This document shows positions 46,719 through 56,452 of a stretch of DNA of 64,000 bases, piece after piece; within the stretch, counting starts at the first letter, position 1, and each line of letters starts with the position of its first letter. The stretch is from Streptomyces sp. TG1A-60 (lineage in GTDB: Bacteria > Actinomycetota > Actinomycetes > Streptomycetales > Streptomycetaceae), in NCBI RefSeq assembly GCF_037201975.1, contig NZ_CP147520.1, forward strand, positions 2,604,001-2,668,000, read 5' to 3'. A program made the translations under genes and the position numbers. A model generated the notes under the pieces. That model had not been told where the DNA came from, did no database searches, and saw only the letters and a program-made list of their open reading frames with translations.

Positions 46719-47480
46719 CTACTCGGGGGTGACGGATATCGCGTACGCGCACAGCGCCAGCAGGGTCTCCATCGCGGAGACCCGCTTGCGCGCGTCCATG
46801 GTCATGACGGGTACGTGTGCGGGTACGGACAAGGCGTCCCGTACGTCCTCGGGGTCGAACCGCGCACTGCGGTCGAACTCGTTGACCGCGACGACGTACG
46901 GCAGTCCGCAGCTCTCGAAGTAGTCGAGAGCGGGGAAGCAGTCGCCGAGGCGGCGGGTGTCGGCGAGGACGACCGCGCCGATCGCGCCGCGCACCATGTC
47001 GTCCCACATGAACCAGAACCGCTCCTGGCCGGGCGTACCGAACAGGTACAGGACGAGGTCGTCGTCGAGGGTGATGCGGCCGTAGTCCATGGCCACGGTG
47101 GTGGTGAGCTTGTCCGGTGTCGCGGAGAGGTCGTCCGTGGCGGCGCCGGCCTCGGTCATCAGCGCCTCGGTCCTGAGCGGGGTGATCTCGGAGACCGCGC
47201 CGACGAAGGTGGTCTTGCCGACGCCGAAGCCGCCCGCCACCACGATCTTCGTGGCGATGGGGGCCCGGCTGAGGTCGGACTGCCAGGGTTTCAGCTCCTC
47301 CTCGAACACCGGCTCCGGCGGGTCGGCGACCACGTCGGCGCGGGCGGCGGCGACGTCGACACGAGGAGCGTCCGCGTCGACCGCGACGCGGGGGGCGTCG
47401 TCGTCGACGCCCGGGGTGACGCCGGGCGAGGCGGCGGGGGTGACGCCAGGCGAGGCGGCGTCAGAGACGGCGGAGTCCAC
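46719..47480 (-). CDS. cvnD: Conservon GTPase-like protein (CvnD type)
   Basis: 253 residues. A disordered Ala/Val/Asp-rich N-terminal stretch (~70 residues) precedes a small GTPase-like domain: P-loop GGFGVGKTT, switch TVAMDYGR, LFGTPGQERF and VVAVNEFD. It overlaps cvnC by 20 bp. Acts with CvnA to CvnC as a membrane-linked, G-protein-like signalling unit. Confidence 0.9.
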   Translation of the reverse strand: MDSAVSDAASPGVTPAASPGVTPGVDDDAPRVAVDADAPRVDVAAARADVVADPPEPVFEEELKPWQSDLSRAPIATKIVVAGGFGVGKTTFVGAVSEITPLRTEALMTEAGAATDDLSATPDKLTTTVAMDYGRITLDDDLVLYLFGTPGQERFWFMWDDMVRGAIGAVVLADTRRLGDCFPALDYFESCGLPYVVAVNEFDRSARFDPEDVRDALSVPAHVPVMTMDARKRVSAMETLLALCAYAISVTPE

Positions 47481-47961
47481 TCAGCACCCTTTCCAGCAGA
47501 GCGCGGTCCGGCTGTCCCGGTCCGTGACCTGTTCCGTACACACGGATCTTTCCCTGATCCGCGAGATCACTGAGGAGGACGCGGACCACACCGAGCGGCA
47601 TCCTCAGCAGCGCGGCGATCTCCGCCACCGTCCGCATACGACGGCAGAGTTCGACGATGGCCCGCGTCTCGGGCATCACCTTGGTGTTGAGTGACCCTCC
47701 GCCGCGGCCGAACGCGTGGGCGGTACCCCCAGCCGGCTGAGGCCGCTCCGCCGGGGCTTCGAGCACGGCGACGAACGTCTCCACGAGCAGGACGTGGCCG
47801 AAGCGGGTGCGACCTCCGGTGAGCGAGTAGGGCCGTACGCGGGCGGGTTTGCGGTCGCCGCCGCGCACCGGGAGCCGCTTCGCGCTCTTCGGCGCGGTGG
47901 GCTTCTTCACCGGGCCGGGGGGCTTGGGCGCGCGCACCCTGGCCTTCTTCGCGCCGCTCAT
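47461..47961 (-). CDS. cvnC: Conservon DUF742 protein (CvnC type)
   Basis: 166 residues. A Lys/Pro-rich basic N-terminal extension (~45 residues) is followed by the DUF742 winged helix (RVRPYSLTGGRT, IVELCRRMRTVAEIAALLRM). Start overlaps the cvnB stop (ATGA). Confidence 0.9.
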   Translation of the reverse strand: MSGAKKARVRAPKPPGPVKKPTAPKSAKRLPVRGGDRKPARVRPYSLTGGRTRFGHVLLVETFVAVLEAPAERPQPAGGTAHAFGRGGGSLNTKVMPETRAIVELCRRMRTVAEIAALLRMPLGVVRVLLSDLADQGKIRVYGTGHGPGQPDRALLERVLSGLRRL

Positions 47962-48473
47962 CGATGGCTCCCGGCCGACTCGGGCTCCTTCTCCGACTCC
48001 AGGGACCTGCGCAGTTCGCCGCGGAGTTCCGGGGTGAGGACATGGCCGGCACGGCCGACGAAGAGCGCCATGTGGTACGCCACCACGCTCATGTCGCAGT
48101 CCGGGGCGCCGTGCACGCCGAGCAGCGAGCCGTCGCTGATCGACATCACGAAGAGGCTGCCCTCTTCCATCGCGACCATCGTCTGTTTGACCCCGCCGAA
48201 CTCCATCAGCTTGGCGGCGCCGACGGTGAGGCTGCCGATGCCGGAGACGATGGTGGCCAGGTCGGCGGCGGAGCCCCGGGGGCCCTGCAACCGGTCGTCC
48301 TGGGCCTGGCGGGCCTCGGCGTTTCTGCCGGGGTCGGAGGAGAGCAGCAGCAGGCCGTCGGAGGAGACCACCGCGACCGACAGCAGCCCCGGCACCTCCT
48401 CGACGAGGTTGGTCAGCAGCCAGTGCAGGTTGCGTGCTTCACTGCTCAGTCCGAAGGTAATGGGCGCGGTCAA
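47958..48473 (-). CDS. cvnB: Conservon roadblock/LC7 protein (CvnB type)
   Basis: 171 residues of the roadblock/LC7 family (NLHWLLTNLVEEVPGLLSVA, DGLLLLSSD), the likely GTPase-activating partner of CvnD. It overlaps both neighbours by ATGA, so all four genes are translated together. Confidence 0.92.
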   Translation of the reverse strand: MTAPITFGLSSEARNLHWLLTNLVEEVPGLLSVAVVSSDGLLLLSSDPGRNAEARQAQDDRLQGPRGSAADLATIVSGIGSLTVGAAKLMEFGGVKQTMVAMEEGSLFVMSISDGSLLGVHGAPDCDMSVVAYHMALFVGRAGHVLTPELRGELRRSLESEKEPESAGSHR

Positions 48474-51286
48474 CTGCTTTCCTCCTCGGAAGTGCCCCCC
48501 GTGGTGTCAACTGCCTCTGTTCGGTTCTCATGTGGCACGGGCATCCGGGTCTGGCCCGACTGCTCGGTGATCTCCGCCTGGACGTCGCGGCGCCCCTCCT
48601 CGGCTCCCTGGTGGAACCCTCCGAGGCGCCGGCGGAGTTCGTCGGCGTTCACGCCCCCGACCCGGGGCTTGGGAGCCGTGGGCACGGACGCGGTGATCCT
48701 GGGTGTGCGCTTGGGCAGGCCCTTGTCGGTGAGGCGCGGAGTCTCCTCGGCCGGGCGCGCCGCGTGCCCTTCGTCGGCGGCGCGCTCGTGGGTGTCGGGC
48801 CCGATGCCGTACGGGTCGGCGGTGTCCGTGCCGCCGGCGGCCGGGTCGGCGGCGGCCTTCTCCGGGGCCACCGGAGCGAAGAGCTCCATCGTCGTCTCGG
48901 ACACGGACTCGGCCCGGCCCCCGGGTCCGTCGTCCTCCGGTACGACGGACCCCGTGGCCTCCGCCTCGTCGGCGGCGGCCGTCCCCACGGCCTCCCTCGC
49001 CGACAGTGCCCGCTCGGCCGCCTCGATGAGCGGGTCGCCGTCACCCTCCGGCTCGCGTACGGCGACGGAACGGCCGGGCAGGACGCCCGAGTCGGCCTCG
49101 GCGTCGGCCTCCGGCAGCGTGAGCGTGGGCGTGACCGGGGCCGGGGTCCCCGCCGGCACGGAGGACGCGGGGGCCAGCAGTGCCTTGGGCAGGACGACGG
49201 CGGCGGCGGTGCCGCCCGGACCGTTCTCCTGGAGCCGTACGGGGGTGCCGAGCCGGTGGGCGAGACGGGCCACGACGTACAGACCGAGGCCGAGCCCCTC
49301 GCCGTCCTCCTGGTCGTAGAGGGCCTCGGGGTCGAAGTCGGTGAGGCGGGAGTTGAGCTTCGCGAGCCGGTCGGGGGCGACGCCGATGCCGCCGTCCTGG
49401 ACGGAGAGGGTGATCTCGCCGTTCTCCGTCAGTCGGCCGGAGACCTCGACGGACATCTCCGGCGGTGAGAACGTCGTGCCGTTCTCCAGGAGTTCGGCGA
49501 GGAGGTGGCTGAGGTCGTCGGCGGCGAACCCGGCGATACGCGCGTGCGGCGGCAGGGCGGCGATGCGGACGCGTTCGTAGCGCTCGATCTCGCTGACCGC
49601 GGCTCGGACGACGTCGACGAGCGGGACGGATCCGGCGTGGTGCTGGATGTGCTCGTGACCGGCCAGGACGAGGAGGTTCTCGCTGTGGCGACGCATGACG
49701 GTCGCGAAGTGGTCGAGCTTGAAGAGCGTGGCGAGCCGGTCGGGGTCCTGCTCGCGCTCCTCCAGGGTCTCGATGACGGCGAGCTGGCGCTCGACGAGGC
49801 CGAGGGTGCGCAGCGCGAGGTTCACGAAGGTGGCGTGGACGCTGCGCTGGACCTTCGCCAAGGAGGCGGTGGCCTCGGCGAGTTCGGCGCGCAGCCGGTC
49901 GCGGTCGTCGGCCATGGTCTGGCGCTGGCCGATGAGGTGCTTGCGGTCGCCCTCCAGGGGCGCGAGCCGCTCGTGCAGGGCGAGGGCGTGCGCGTGGAGC
50001 GCGTTGACGGAGCGTACGACCTGGGCGAACTCGTCGTTGCGGCCGGTGAACTTGACCGGTTCCTCGGTGGCCGGGTCGCCCGCGACGCGGGCGGAGCCGA
50101 TGCGCAGGACGGCGAGCGGGCGGGTGAGGGAGCGGGCCATGCCGGTGGCGACGCCGACGGCGAGGAGCATCAGGGCGCCGAGGACGGCGATCCGGATCTC
50201 CAGCGCGGTGACGTCCTCGTCGCGGAGCTGGGCGAGGTCCTTGGTGCGTCGGTCGTAGAGGGAGGACTCGGCACCGCGCATCAGGTCCACGCGGGCGGAG
50301 AGCGCCGCGCCGACCTTCTCGGCGCTGGTGCCCGCCTCACCGTCGGAGAGTGTGGGCTGGTCGGTGAGGCCCGTCAGGTACTTGTCGGCGGTGTCGGCCT
50401 CGGGGCCGGTGACCGTGGCGTCGTACGCGGAGCGGGTCGCGGCGGGCGCGGTCTCGCGGAAGTGGGCGAGGGCGGCGTCGGAGCGGACGCGGGCCTGCTG
50501 GGCGGCGGCGCTGAGGGCGTCGCGCCGCTTCCTGTCGGCGTCCGAGGCACCGGTCGTGGTGATGGGCAGCCCGGTGACGGGGTCGATGACCGTCTGGGTC
50601 GTCGTCGGGACGCTGAGCGCGGCGACGAGCAGACCACGGGCGGCGGCGGCCTGTTGGACGGCGGTGTCGAGCTCGGCGAGGGCGTACGCGCCGCCGCCCG
50701 CGCGGGGCGGCAACCGCTCGGCCAGCTCCTCGGCGAGGGCGTGGAGTTCGGTGACGACGGCGGTGTAGGCCGTGTGCGCTTCGAGAGCGGTGCTCTTCCC
50801 GGAGAGCGCCGCTTCCCGTACGCCGGCGATGGACTCGACGTCCTCGCGCAGCGCGGCGGAGGTGTCGGTGTCCGCGCTCAGCTCCTCGGCCTGGAGGTCG
50901 ACACGGTCACTGCGCTGCCTGCTGGGCGCGGCCGAACCCGGCCGCCCGGCGGCGATGTACGCGGTGACCTCGTCCCGCTCGTCGGACAGCGCGTGCGCGA
51001 GGGTGAGCGTCTCCTGGGTCCGCCCGGCGAGCGTGACCAGGCCCTGGGTGTCGTGCAGCTGCTCCGAGGCGGCGAGGATCGAAGGTGCCCCCGCGCCCGC
51101 TATGGCGGCGGCCACGACGGCCACGGCGACGATGAGCCGGTTGCGTACGTGTGCCTTCCGTCCGGTGCCGACGGTGGGGGCCTGCGCCTGTGCCGCCCCC
51201 TGCCGGTGCGGGGAGGCCGCGGGGGCCTTCGCAGCTGCCTGCTTGCCTGTGCGCCGAGGCCGCGTCTTCTGCACCGGTGCTCGCAT
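48470..51286 (-). CDS. cvnA: Conservon histidine kinase-like sensor (CvnA type)
   Basis: About 938 residues. Basic N terminus, a first membrane helix (RLIVAVAVVAAAIAG), a nitrate/nitrite-sensing-type periplasmic domain, a second helix (LGALMLLAVGVATG), HAMP, a helical stretch and an ATPase domain (LLAELLENGTTFS, GLGLGLYVVARL). There is no phospho-acceptor His of the usual type. The Ala/Glu-rich tail of ~250 residues looks disordered. ATG 51286 chosen; an upstream TTG at 51328 is possible. Confidence 0.88.
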   Translation of the reverse strand: MRAPVQKTRPRRTGKQAAAKAPAASPHRQGAAQAQAPTVGTGRKAHVRNRLIVAVAVVAAAIAGAGAPSILAASEQLHDTQGLVTLAGRTQETLTLAHALSDERDEVTAYIAAGRPGSAAPSRQRSDRVDLQAEELSADTDTSAALREDVESIAGVREAALSGKSTALEAHTAYTAVVTELHALAEELAERLPPRAGGGAYALAELDTAVQQAAAARGLLVAALSVPTTTQTVIDPVTGLPITTTGASDADRKRRDALSAAAQQARVRSDAALAHFRETAPAATRSAYDATVTGPEADTADKYLTGLTDQPTLSDGEAGTSAEKVGAALSARVDLMRGAESSLYDRRTKDLAQLRDEDVTALEIRIAVLGALMLLAVGVATGMARSLTRPLAVLRIGSARVAGDPATEEPVKFTGRNDEFAQVVRSVNALHAHALALHERLAPLEGDRKHLIGQRQTMADDRDRLRAELAEATASLAKVQRSVHATFVNLALRTLGLVERQLAVIETLEEREQDPDRLATLFKLDHFATVMRRHSENLLVLAGHEHIQHHAGSVPLVDVVRAAVSEIERYERVRIAALPPHARIAGFAADDLSHLLAELLENGTTFSPPEMSVEVSGRLTENGEITLSVQDGGIGVAPDRLAKLNSRLTDFDPEALYDQEDGEGLGLGLYVVARLAHRLGTPVRLQENGPGGTAAAVVLPKALLAPASSVPAGTPAPVTPTLTLPEADAEADSGVLPGRSVAVREPEGDGDPLIEAAERALSAREAVGTAAADEAEATGSVVPEDDGPGGRAESVSETTMELFAPVAPEKAAADPAAGGTDTADPYGIGPDTHERAADEGHAARPAEETPRLTDKGLPKRTPRITASVPTAPKPRVGGVNADELRRRLGGFHQGAEEGRRDVQAEITEQSGQTRMPVPHENRTEAVDTTGGTSEEESS

Positions 51287-51656
51287 TCCTGACTCGTGTA
51301 CCCATGGGCCCGGGTGACGTTCCGTCAACTCGACTGTGTCGTCAAGGGCGTCCCCCCGGTACGGCTCCCGACCCTCCCAGTGCCGGTGGGCGGTGGTCCC
51401 GCATCATCAGTCCCGCCACCCGAAGGAGTGAACATCGCCGGGGAGTTGGCGGGCAAGTTCCTCCGGCTCGTGCCGGTGCCCCGCACCGCGGTCCGGCTGG
51501 ACGTCGGCGACGCGCTTTGACAGTATTCGCCGCCGCGCTTCACCACTCACGATCATTCCATGCCAAACCCGGCGCCCGGCCCGGAGGGTCCGGTTCGCAC
51601 GGCAACCGTCGCCGGCCTTTCGCGGATCTCGCGGAGGGCTCGTGCAGACTGGCCGA
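51287..51656. promoter_or_regulatory. Divergent intergenic region, 370 bp
   Basis: Lies between the conservon and the PP2C gene. It should hold both promoters. No operator or hairpin stands out. Confidence 0.4.
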
Positions 51657-52442
51657 ATGCGCACTGAACTCGTCTCGGAGCCCGGCGACCCCACCCGCCC
51701 CAACGAGGACTTCGCGTCGGTCGCCCTGCCCGCGGAGGGGCAGGGCGGCACCCTGGTCCTGATCGACGGCGTGACCCCGCCGCCCGGCGAATACGGGTGC
51801 CGACATTCGGTCGCGTGGTTCACGTCCCGCCTCGGCGGCGCTTTGATCGAACTGTCCGCTTCCCGCCGAGACTTCCCCTTGACCGAAGCGCTCTCCCGGG
51901 CGATTTCTCGTACCGCGCAGGCCCACGCCCAAACCTGTGACCTTTCTCACCCGAGGACTCCCCAGGCCACCGTGGTTCTGGCGCGGTGGTCGCCCCTGGC
52001 CGTGGAGTACCTGGTGCTGTCGGACTCGGCCCTGCTGTTCGAGGGGCCGGCGGGCACGGTGACGGCGGTCCTGGACGACCGCCTGTCCCGGCTGCCGCGG
52101 TCCTCGCTGGCGACAGCCGCCGTCGCCGACGCGACCGTCCGGAACAAGGAGGGCGGCTTCTGGACAGCGGCGGCGGATCCGGAGGTCGCGGCGCGGGCGG
52201 TGACGGGGTCCGTCCCCCGCGAAGGGGTCCGCTCACTGCTCGCGTTGACGGACGGGACGAGCCGGTGGGTCGAGAAGTTCCGGGAGGGCGGCTGGGAGGA
52301 CTGCGTCGCACTCGTACGGAAGGTGGGGGTGCGGGGGCTGGTGGAGCGGGTGCGCGAGCTCGAAGCGGCGGACGCCGCCCGGGAGTTCCTGGGGCGGAGC
52401 AAGACGCACGACGACGCGAGCGCGGCGTACGTGGAGTTCTGA
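51657..52442 (+). CDS. PP2C-like protein
   Basis: 261 residues. PP2C-type elements: RPNEDFASVALP at the start, LVLIDGVTPP, YLVLSDSALL and the final KTHDDASAAYVEF with an Asp pair. Probably a Ser/Thr phosphatase or a relative with altered metal site. Confidence 0.78.
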   Translation: MRTELVSEPGDPTRPNEDFASVALPAEGQGGTLVLIDGVTPPPGEYGCRHSVAWFTSRLGGALIELSASRRDFPLTEALSRAISRTAQAHAQTCDLSHPRTPQATVVLARWSPLAVEYLVLSDSALLFEGPAGTVTAVLDDRLSRLPRSSLATAAVADATVRNKEGGFWTAAADPEVAARAVTGSVPREGVRSLLALTDGTSRWVEKFREGGWEDCVALVRKVGVRGLVERVRELEAADAAREFLGRSKTHDDASAAYVEF

Positions 52443-52466
52443 GCCGTCTCAGAGCCTGTCGGGCTC

Positions 52467-52961
52467 TCAGCCGTCCACCCCTCGGTTCAGCCGGTGCAGC
52501 AGCCGCGCCAGTTGCGCCACCTCGCCCCGGTCCCAGCCCGCCAACTGCCGTACGTACGCGACCCGGCGCGCGTCCCGGACCGCGCGGAAGCGGGCCCGGC
52601 CCTCCTGTGTGAGGTGGACGAGCCAGGCGCGGCCGTCGGCGGGGTCGGGTTCGCGGGCGATGAGACCGAGGTGTTCGAGGGCGCGGAGCTGACGGGACAT
52701 GGTGGCCTTGCCGACGCCGATGTAGGCGGCGAGTTCGGTGGCGCGGAGGCGGCCGGCCTCGTCGAGTCGGGCGAGCAGGCCGTAGGCGGCGGACTCCAGG
52801 TCGGGGTGGACGGCGCGGGCCATCTCCCCGGACTTGGCGCGGGCCCGCCGCAGCAGGACCGTCAGCTCCCGTTCCAGGGCGAGGAAGGCCTGGTCCGTAC
52901 CACCGATCGGCATGCCGGCCCCGGCACCGCCCTCGTCGCCGTTTCCGCCCTCGTCGTGCAC
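52467..52961 (-). CDS. MarR-family regulator
   Basis: 164 residues. Winged helix with LRATELAAYIGVGKATMSRQ and DPADGRAWLVHLT. GTG 52961 has AGGAG eight bases upstream; an ATG at 52913 would drop 16 acidic residues. It converges with the PP2C gene. Its target is unknown. Confidence 0.85.
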   Translation of the reverse strand: MHDEGGNGDEGGAGAGMPIGGTDQAFLALERELTVLLRRARAKSGEMARAVHPDLESAAYGLLARLDEAGRLRATELAAYIGVGKATMSRQLRALEHLGLIAREPDPADGRAWLVHLTQEGRARFRAVRDARRVAYVRQLAGWDRGEVAQLARLLHRLNRGVDG

Positions 52962-53148
52962 GTCAGCGCTCCTGATGTCGATGCAGCGTTCCTGAAGGTC
53001 TCCGCCGGAGGCCGCCCGCGCGGACGGCGGACCGCCACGGGAGCCGCCCACGCGGCCTTCGTCGGCCTGCTGCGGTCGCCCCGCCGTTCAGTATTTCGCA
53101 GGCGCGGGCCGGCGCCGACCGGCCGCCTCGCCGTCGCGTCCAAGCACA

Positions 53149-53188
53149 GGCGAGGCCCGGACCTCCCTCACGGGACCCGGGCCTCGCC
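53149..53188 (-). terminator. Hairpin downstream of lon
   Basis: A perfect 12-bp stem (GGCGAGGCCCGG with its complement) and a 16-base loop, between the lon stop and the MarR start. It has no T run, as is usual in Streptomyces. Confidence 0.7.
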
Positions 53189-53246
53189 CCGTCCGGCGGG
53201 TGTCCGTCACAGCACCGCCGGAGCCTTGGGAACCACCACCGGAGTG

Positions 53247-55649
53247 TCAGGCGGCCACCGGCACCGCCGCCTCCGCCGGAGCCAGCGCCAGTTCCAGTAC
53301 CTGGCGCACGTCGGTGACCGCGTGGACGTCGAGCTTGTCGAGGACCTCGGCGGGGACGTCGTCGAGGTCGGGTTCGTTGCGCTTGGGGATGATGACGGTG
53401 GTGACACCGGCCCGGTGCGCGGCGAGCAGCTTCTGCTTGACGCCGCCGATGGGCAGGACCCGCCCGGTCAGCGAGACCTCACCGGTCATCGCCACGTCCG
53501 TACGGACGAGCCGGCCGGACAGGAGCGAGGCGAGGGCGGTCGTCATGGTGACGCCGGCGCTCGGCCCGTCCTTGGGCACGGCTCCCGCCGGGAAGTGGAT
53601 GTGCACGCCCCGGTCCTTCAGGTCGGCGACGGGCAGCTCCAGTTCGGCGCCGTGGGAGCGCAGGAAGGAGAGCGCGATCCGCGCGGACTCCTTCATCACG
53701 TCACCCAGCTGACCGGTGAGGGTCAGCCCCGCCGCGCCCGTCTCCGGGTCGGCCAGTGACGCCTCGACGTACAGGACGTCGCCGCCCGCGCCGGTGACGG
53801 CGAGGCCGGTGGCCACACCCGGCACGGCCGTACGCCGCTCCGCCGGGTCCTGGGCCGACTCGGGCACGTGGTGCGGGCGCCCGATGAGGCCGCGCAGATC
53901 GCCGTCCGTGACCGTGAACGGCAGCTCCCGCTCACCCAGTTCGTGCTGGGCGGCCACCTTGCGCAGCAGCCGCGCGACGGACCGCTCCAGGTTCCGTACG
54001 CCCGCCTCGCGGGTGTACTCGCCGGCGAGCTTGCGCAGCGCGCTCTCGTCGAGGACGACCTCCTCGGCGTCGAGCCCGGCGCGCTCCAACTGCCGCGGCA
54101 TCAGGTGGTCGCGGGCGATGACGACCTTCTCGTCCTCCGTGTACCCGTCCAGCCGGACGAGTTCCATCCGGTCGAGCAGCGCCTCGGGGATCGCCTCCAG
54201 GACGTTCGCCGTGGCGAGGAAGACGACGTCGCTCAGGTCCAGTTCCACCTCCAGGTAGTGGTCCCGGAAGGTGTGGTTCTGCGCGGGGTCGAGGACTTCG
54301 AGCAGGGCTGCGGCCGGGTCACCCCGGAAGTCGGAGCCGACCTTGTCGATCTCGTCCAGCAGCACGACGGGGTTCATGGATCCCGCCTCCTTGACGGCGC
54401 GGACGATACGTCCGGGCAGGGCGCCCACGTACGTCCGCCGGTGCCCGCGGATCTCCGCCTCGTCCCGTACGCCGCCGAGGGCGACCCGGACGAACTTCCT
54501 CCCCATGGCGTGCGCCACGGACTCCCCGAGGCTGGTCTTGCCGACTCCGGGCGGTCCGACGAGGGCGAGTACGGCACCCCCGCGCCGTCCGCCGACGACG
54601 CCGAGCCCACGGTCGGCACGCCGCTTGCGCACGGCGAGGTACTCGGTGATGCGTTCCTTCACGTCCTCCAGACCGGCGTGCTCGGCGTCGAGCACGCGCT
54701 GGGCGCCCTGGATGTCGTAGGAGTCCTCGGTCCGCTCGTTCCACGGCAGTTCGAGAACGGTGTCGAGCCAGGTCCGGATCCAGCCGCCCTCGGGTGACTG
54801 GTCACTGGCCCGCTCCAGCTTGTCGACCTCCTTGAGGGCGACCTCCCGGACCGCCTCCGGCAGATCGGCGGCCTCCACGCGCGCCCGGTAGTCGTCGGAC
54901 TCCTCCCCCTCCTGCTCGCCGTTCAGCTCACGCAGTTCCTTGCGCACGGCTTCGAGCTGGCGCCGCAGCAGGAACTCGCGCTGCTGCTTGTCGACGCCTT
55001 CCTGGACGTCCTTGGCGATGGTCTCGGCGACGTCCTGCTCGGCGAGGTGGTCACGCAGCAGCTGGGTGGCGAGCCGCAGCCGGGCGACCGGTTCGGCCGT
55101 CTCCAGGAGCCGCACCTTCTGCTCGACGGTCAGGAAGGGCGAGTACCCGGAGTTGTCGGCGAGCGCGGACACGTCGTCGATGGCCTGCACCCGGTCCACG
55201 ACCTGCCAGGCACCACGCTTGCGCAGCCAGCTGGTGGCGAGTGCCTTGTACTCCTTGACGAGTTCGGCGACGTGTCCGGGCAGCGGCTCCGGCACACTCT
55301 CCTCGACCCTGGTCCCCTCGACCCACAGAGCGGCGCCGGGCCCGGTGGTACCGGCCCCGATCCGCACTCGTCCAAGGGCACGGATGAGCGCCCCGGGGTC
55401 CCCGTCGGCCAGCCGCCCGACCTGCTCGACGGTCCCGAGCACCCCCGTGCTCGCGTACGCCCCGTCGATCCTCGGGACCAGCAGCACCCTGGGCTTCCCG
55501 GGCTCCGCCCGCGCCGCCGCCTGCGCGGCCTCCACCGCGGCCCGTACATCCGTGTCACTGAGGTCCAGCGGCACCACCATTCCCGGCAGCACGACCTCAT
55601 CGTCGAGCGGCAACACGGGCAGGGTGAGCGGTGCGGACGTCGAAGCCAT
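53247..55649 (-). CDS. lon: ATP-dependent Lon protease
   Basis: 800 residues. LAN domain at the N terminus, coiled-coil middle, AAA+ module with Walker A GPPGVGKTS and Walker B VLLDEIDK, and the serine protease domain with Ser in PKDGPSAGVT and Lys in GGVKQKLLAA. It degrades damaged and regulatory proteins. The ATG at 55649 has GGGAGAG just upstream. A HAIR-like inverted repeat lies 22 bp before the start. Confidence 0.97.
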   Translation of the reverse strand: MASTSAPLTLPVLPLDDEVVLPGMVVPLDLSDTDVRAAVEAAQAAARAEPGKPRVLLVPRIDGAYASTGVLGTVEQVGRLADGDPGALIRALGRVRIGAGTTGPGAALWVEGTRVEESVPEPLPGHVAELVKEYKALATSWLRKRGAWQVVDRVQAIDDVSALADNSGYSPFLTVEQKVRLLETAEPVARLRLATQLLRDHLAEQDVAETIAKDVQEGVDKQQREFLLRRQLEAVRKELRELNGEQEGEESDDYRARVEAADLPEAVREVALKEVDKLERASDQSPEGGWIRTWLDTVLELPWNERTEDSYDIQGAQRVLDAEHAGLEDVKERITEYLAVRKRRADRGLGVVGGRRGGAVLALVGPPGVGKTSLGESVAHAMGRKFVRVALGGVRDEAEIRGHRRTYVGALPGRIVRAVKEAGSMNPVVLLDEIDKVGSDFRGDPAAALLEVLDPAQNHTFRDHYLEVELDLSDVVFLATANVLEAIPEALLDRMELVRLDGYTEDEKVVIARDHLMPRQLERAGLDAEEVVLDESALRKLAGEYTREAGVRNLERSVARLLRKVAAQHELGERELPFTVTDGDLRGLIGRPHHVPESAQDPAERRTAVPGVATGLAVTGAGGDVLYVEASLADPETGAAGLTLTGQLGDVMKESARIALSFLRSHGAELELPVADLKDRGVHIHFPAGAVPKDGPSAGVTMTTALASLLSGRLVRTDVAMTGEVSLTGRVLPIGGVKQKLLAAHRAGVTTVIIPKRNEPDLDDVPAEVLDKLDVHAVTDVRQVLELALAPAEAAVPVAA

Positions 55650-55670
55650 GATCTCTCCCTCGGCAGTCAA

Positions 55671-55691
55671 GTTGAGCTATGCCGACTCAAT
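55671..55691. promoter_or_regulatory. HAIR-like HspR site upstream of lon
   Basis: GTTGAGC, seven bases, ACTCAAT: close to the HspR consensus CTTGAGT-N7-ACTCAAG. HspR control of lon is known in Streptomyces. The position, just upstream of the start, fits repression. Confidence 0.72.
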
Positions 55692-55860
55692 GCACATGAG
55701 CCGACGAATGTTCCCCCGGGAGCGGAGCGTTCGCTGTCAGCGATCACAACTGTCGCCAGGACGGTGCGGCGATGACGGCCTGGTGGGAGAACCCCGAGAC
55801 CGGCGATCCCGGCACCGAAGAATGCGCAACCTCGTCACGACACCGGCCCGAACCCCGGAA

Positions 55861-56244
55861 TCAGGACGGCACCGCGCCCCGGTCCGATGCGCTGCGCAGG
55901 ACGCAGAACTCGTTGCCTTCGGGGTCCGCAAGAACGGCCCATCCCGAGCCGTCGGGGTCCCGGCGGTCGATGACCCAGGTGGCACCCAAACCCAGCAGCC
56001 GTTCGACCTCCTCCTCACGCGAGGTCTCCGGACGCAGACACAGGTGGATCCTGTTCTTGCCCCTCTTCGGTTCGGGCACCTGATTGAAGTGCAGCAGCGA
56101 CCCCGTCGGCAGCATCACCTGGGTCTCCCTGTCTCCCGGCCTGTCCTCCGGATGCAACGGGTGGCCAGTCACCCCGCTCCAGAACCGGGCCAGCCGATAG
56201 GCATCCGCACAGTCGATCGCCACGTTCTGCAACACCGAGACCAT
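55861..56244 (-). CDS. VOC-superfamily (glyoxalase-like) protein
   Basis: 127 residues. Beta-alpha-beta repeats with NVAIDCADAYRLARFWSGVTG and DPEGNEFCVL; RIHLCLRP carries a possible metal His. It may act as a small hydrolase, dioxygenase or resistance protein; the substrate is unknown. Confidence 0.8.
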   Translation of the reverse strand: MVSVLQNVAIDCADAYRLARFWSGVTGHPLHPEDRPGDRETQVMLPTGSLLHFNQVPEPKRGKNRIHLCLRPETSREEEVERLLGLGATWVIDRRDPDGSGWAVLADPEGNEFCVLRSASDRGAVPS

Positions 56245-56452
56245 GGGGATGAGCCTGCCTGAGCGGTTTCTCGCCTGCCACCCCTTCGCCTCGCGGCCCG
56301 TGCCATCGCCTCGCCCTCTCGCCGAATGCGCAGAGTCACCGGGGACCCGGTCCTCCCGTACGGCCACGGCGCGGCGTTCCGATCAGTCCGGATCCCGGCG
56401 GGACCGTCGCTGTTCGGACGCCGCCGCGCGGCGGACGCGCGAAGATGGGCGC

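Noticed and set aside
49505..51292. 595-codon plus-strand frame
   Set aside because: Shadow of cvnA; Gly/Val/Asp-rich composition typical of an opposite-strand frame.
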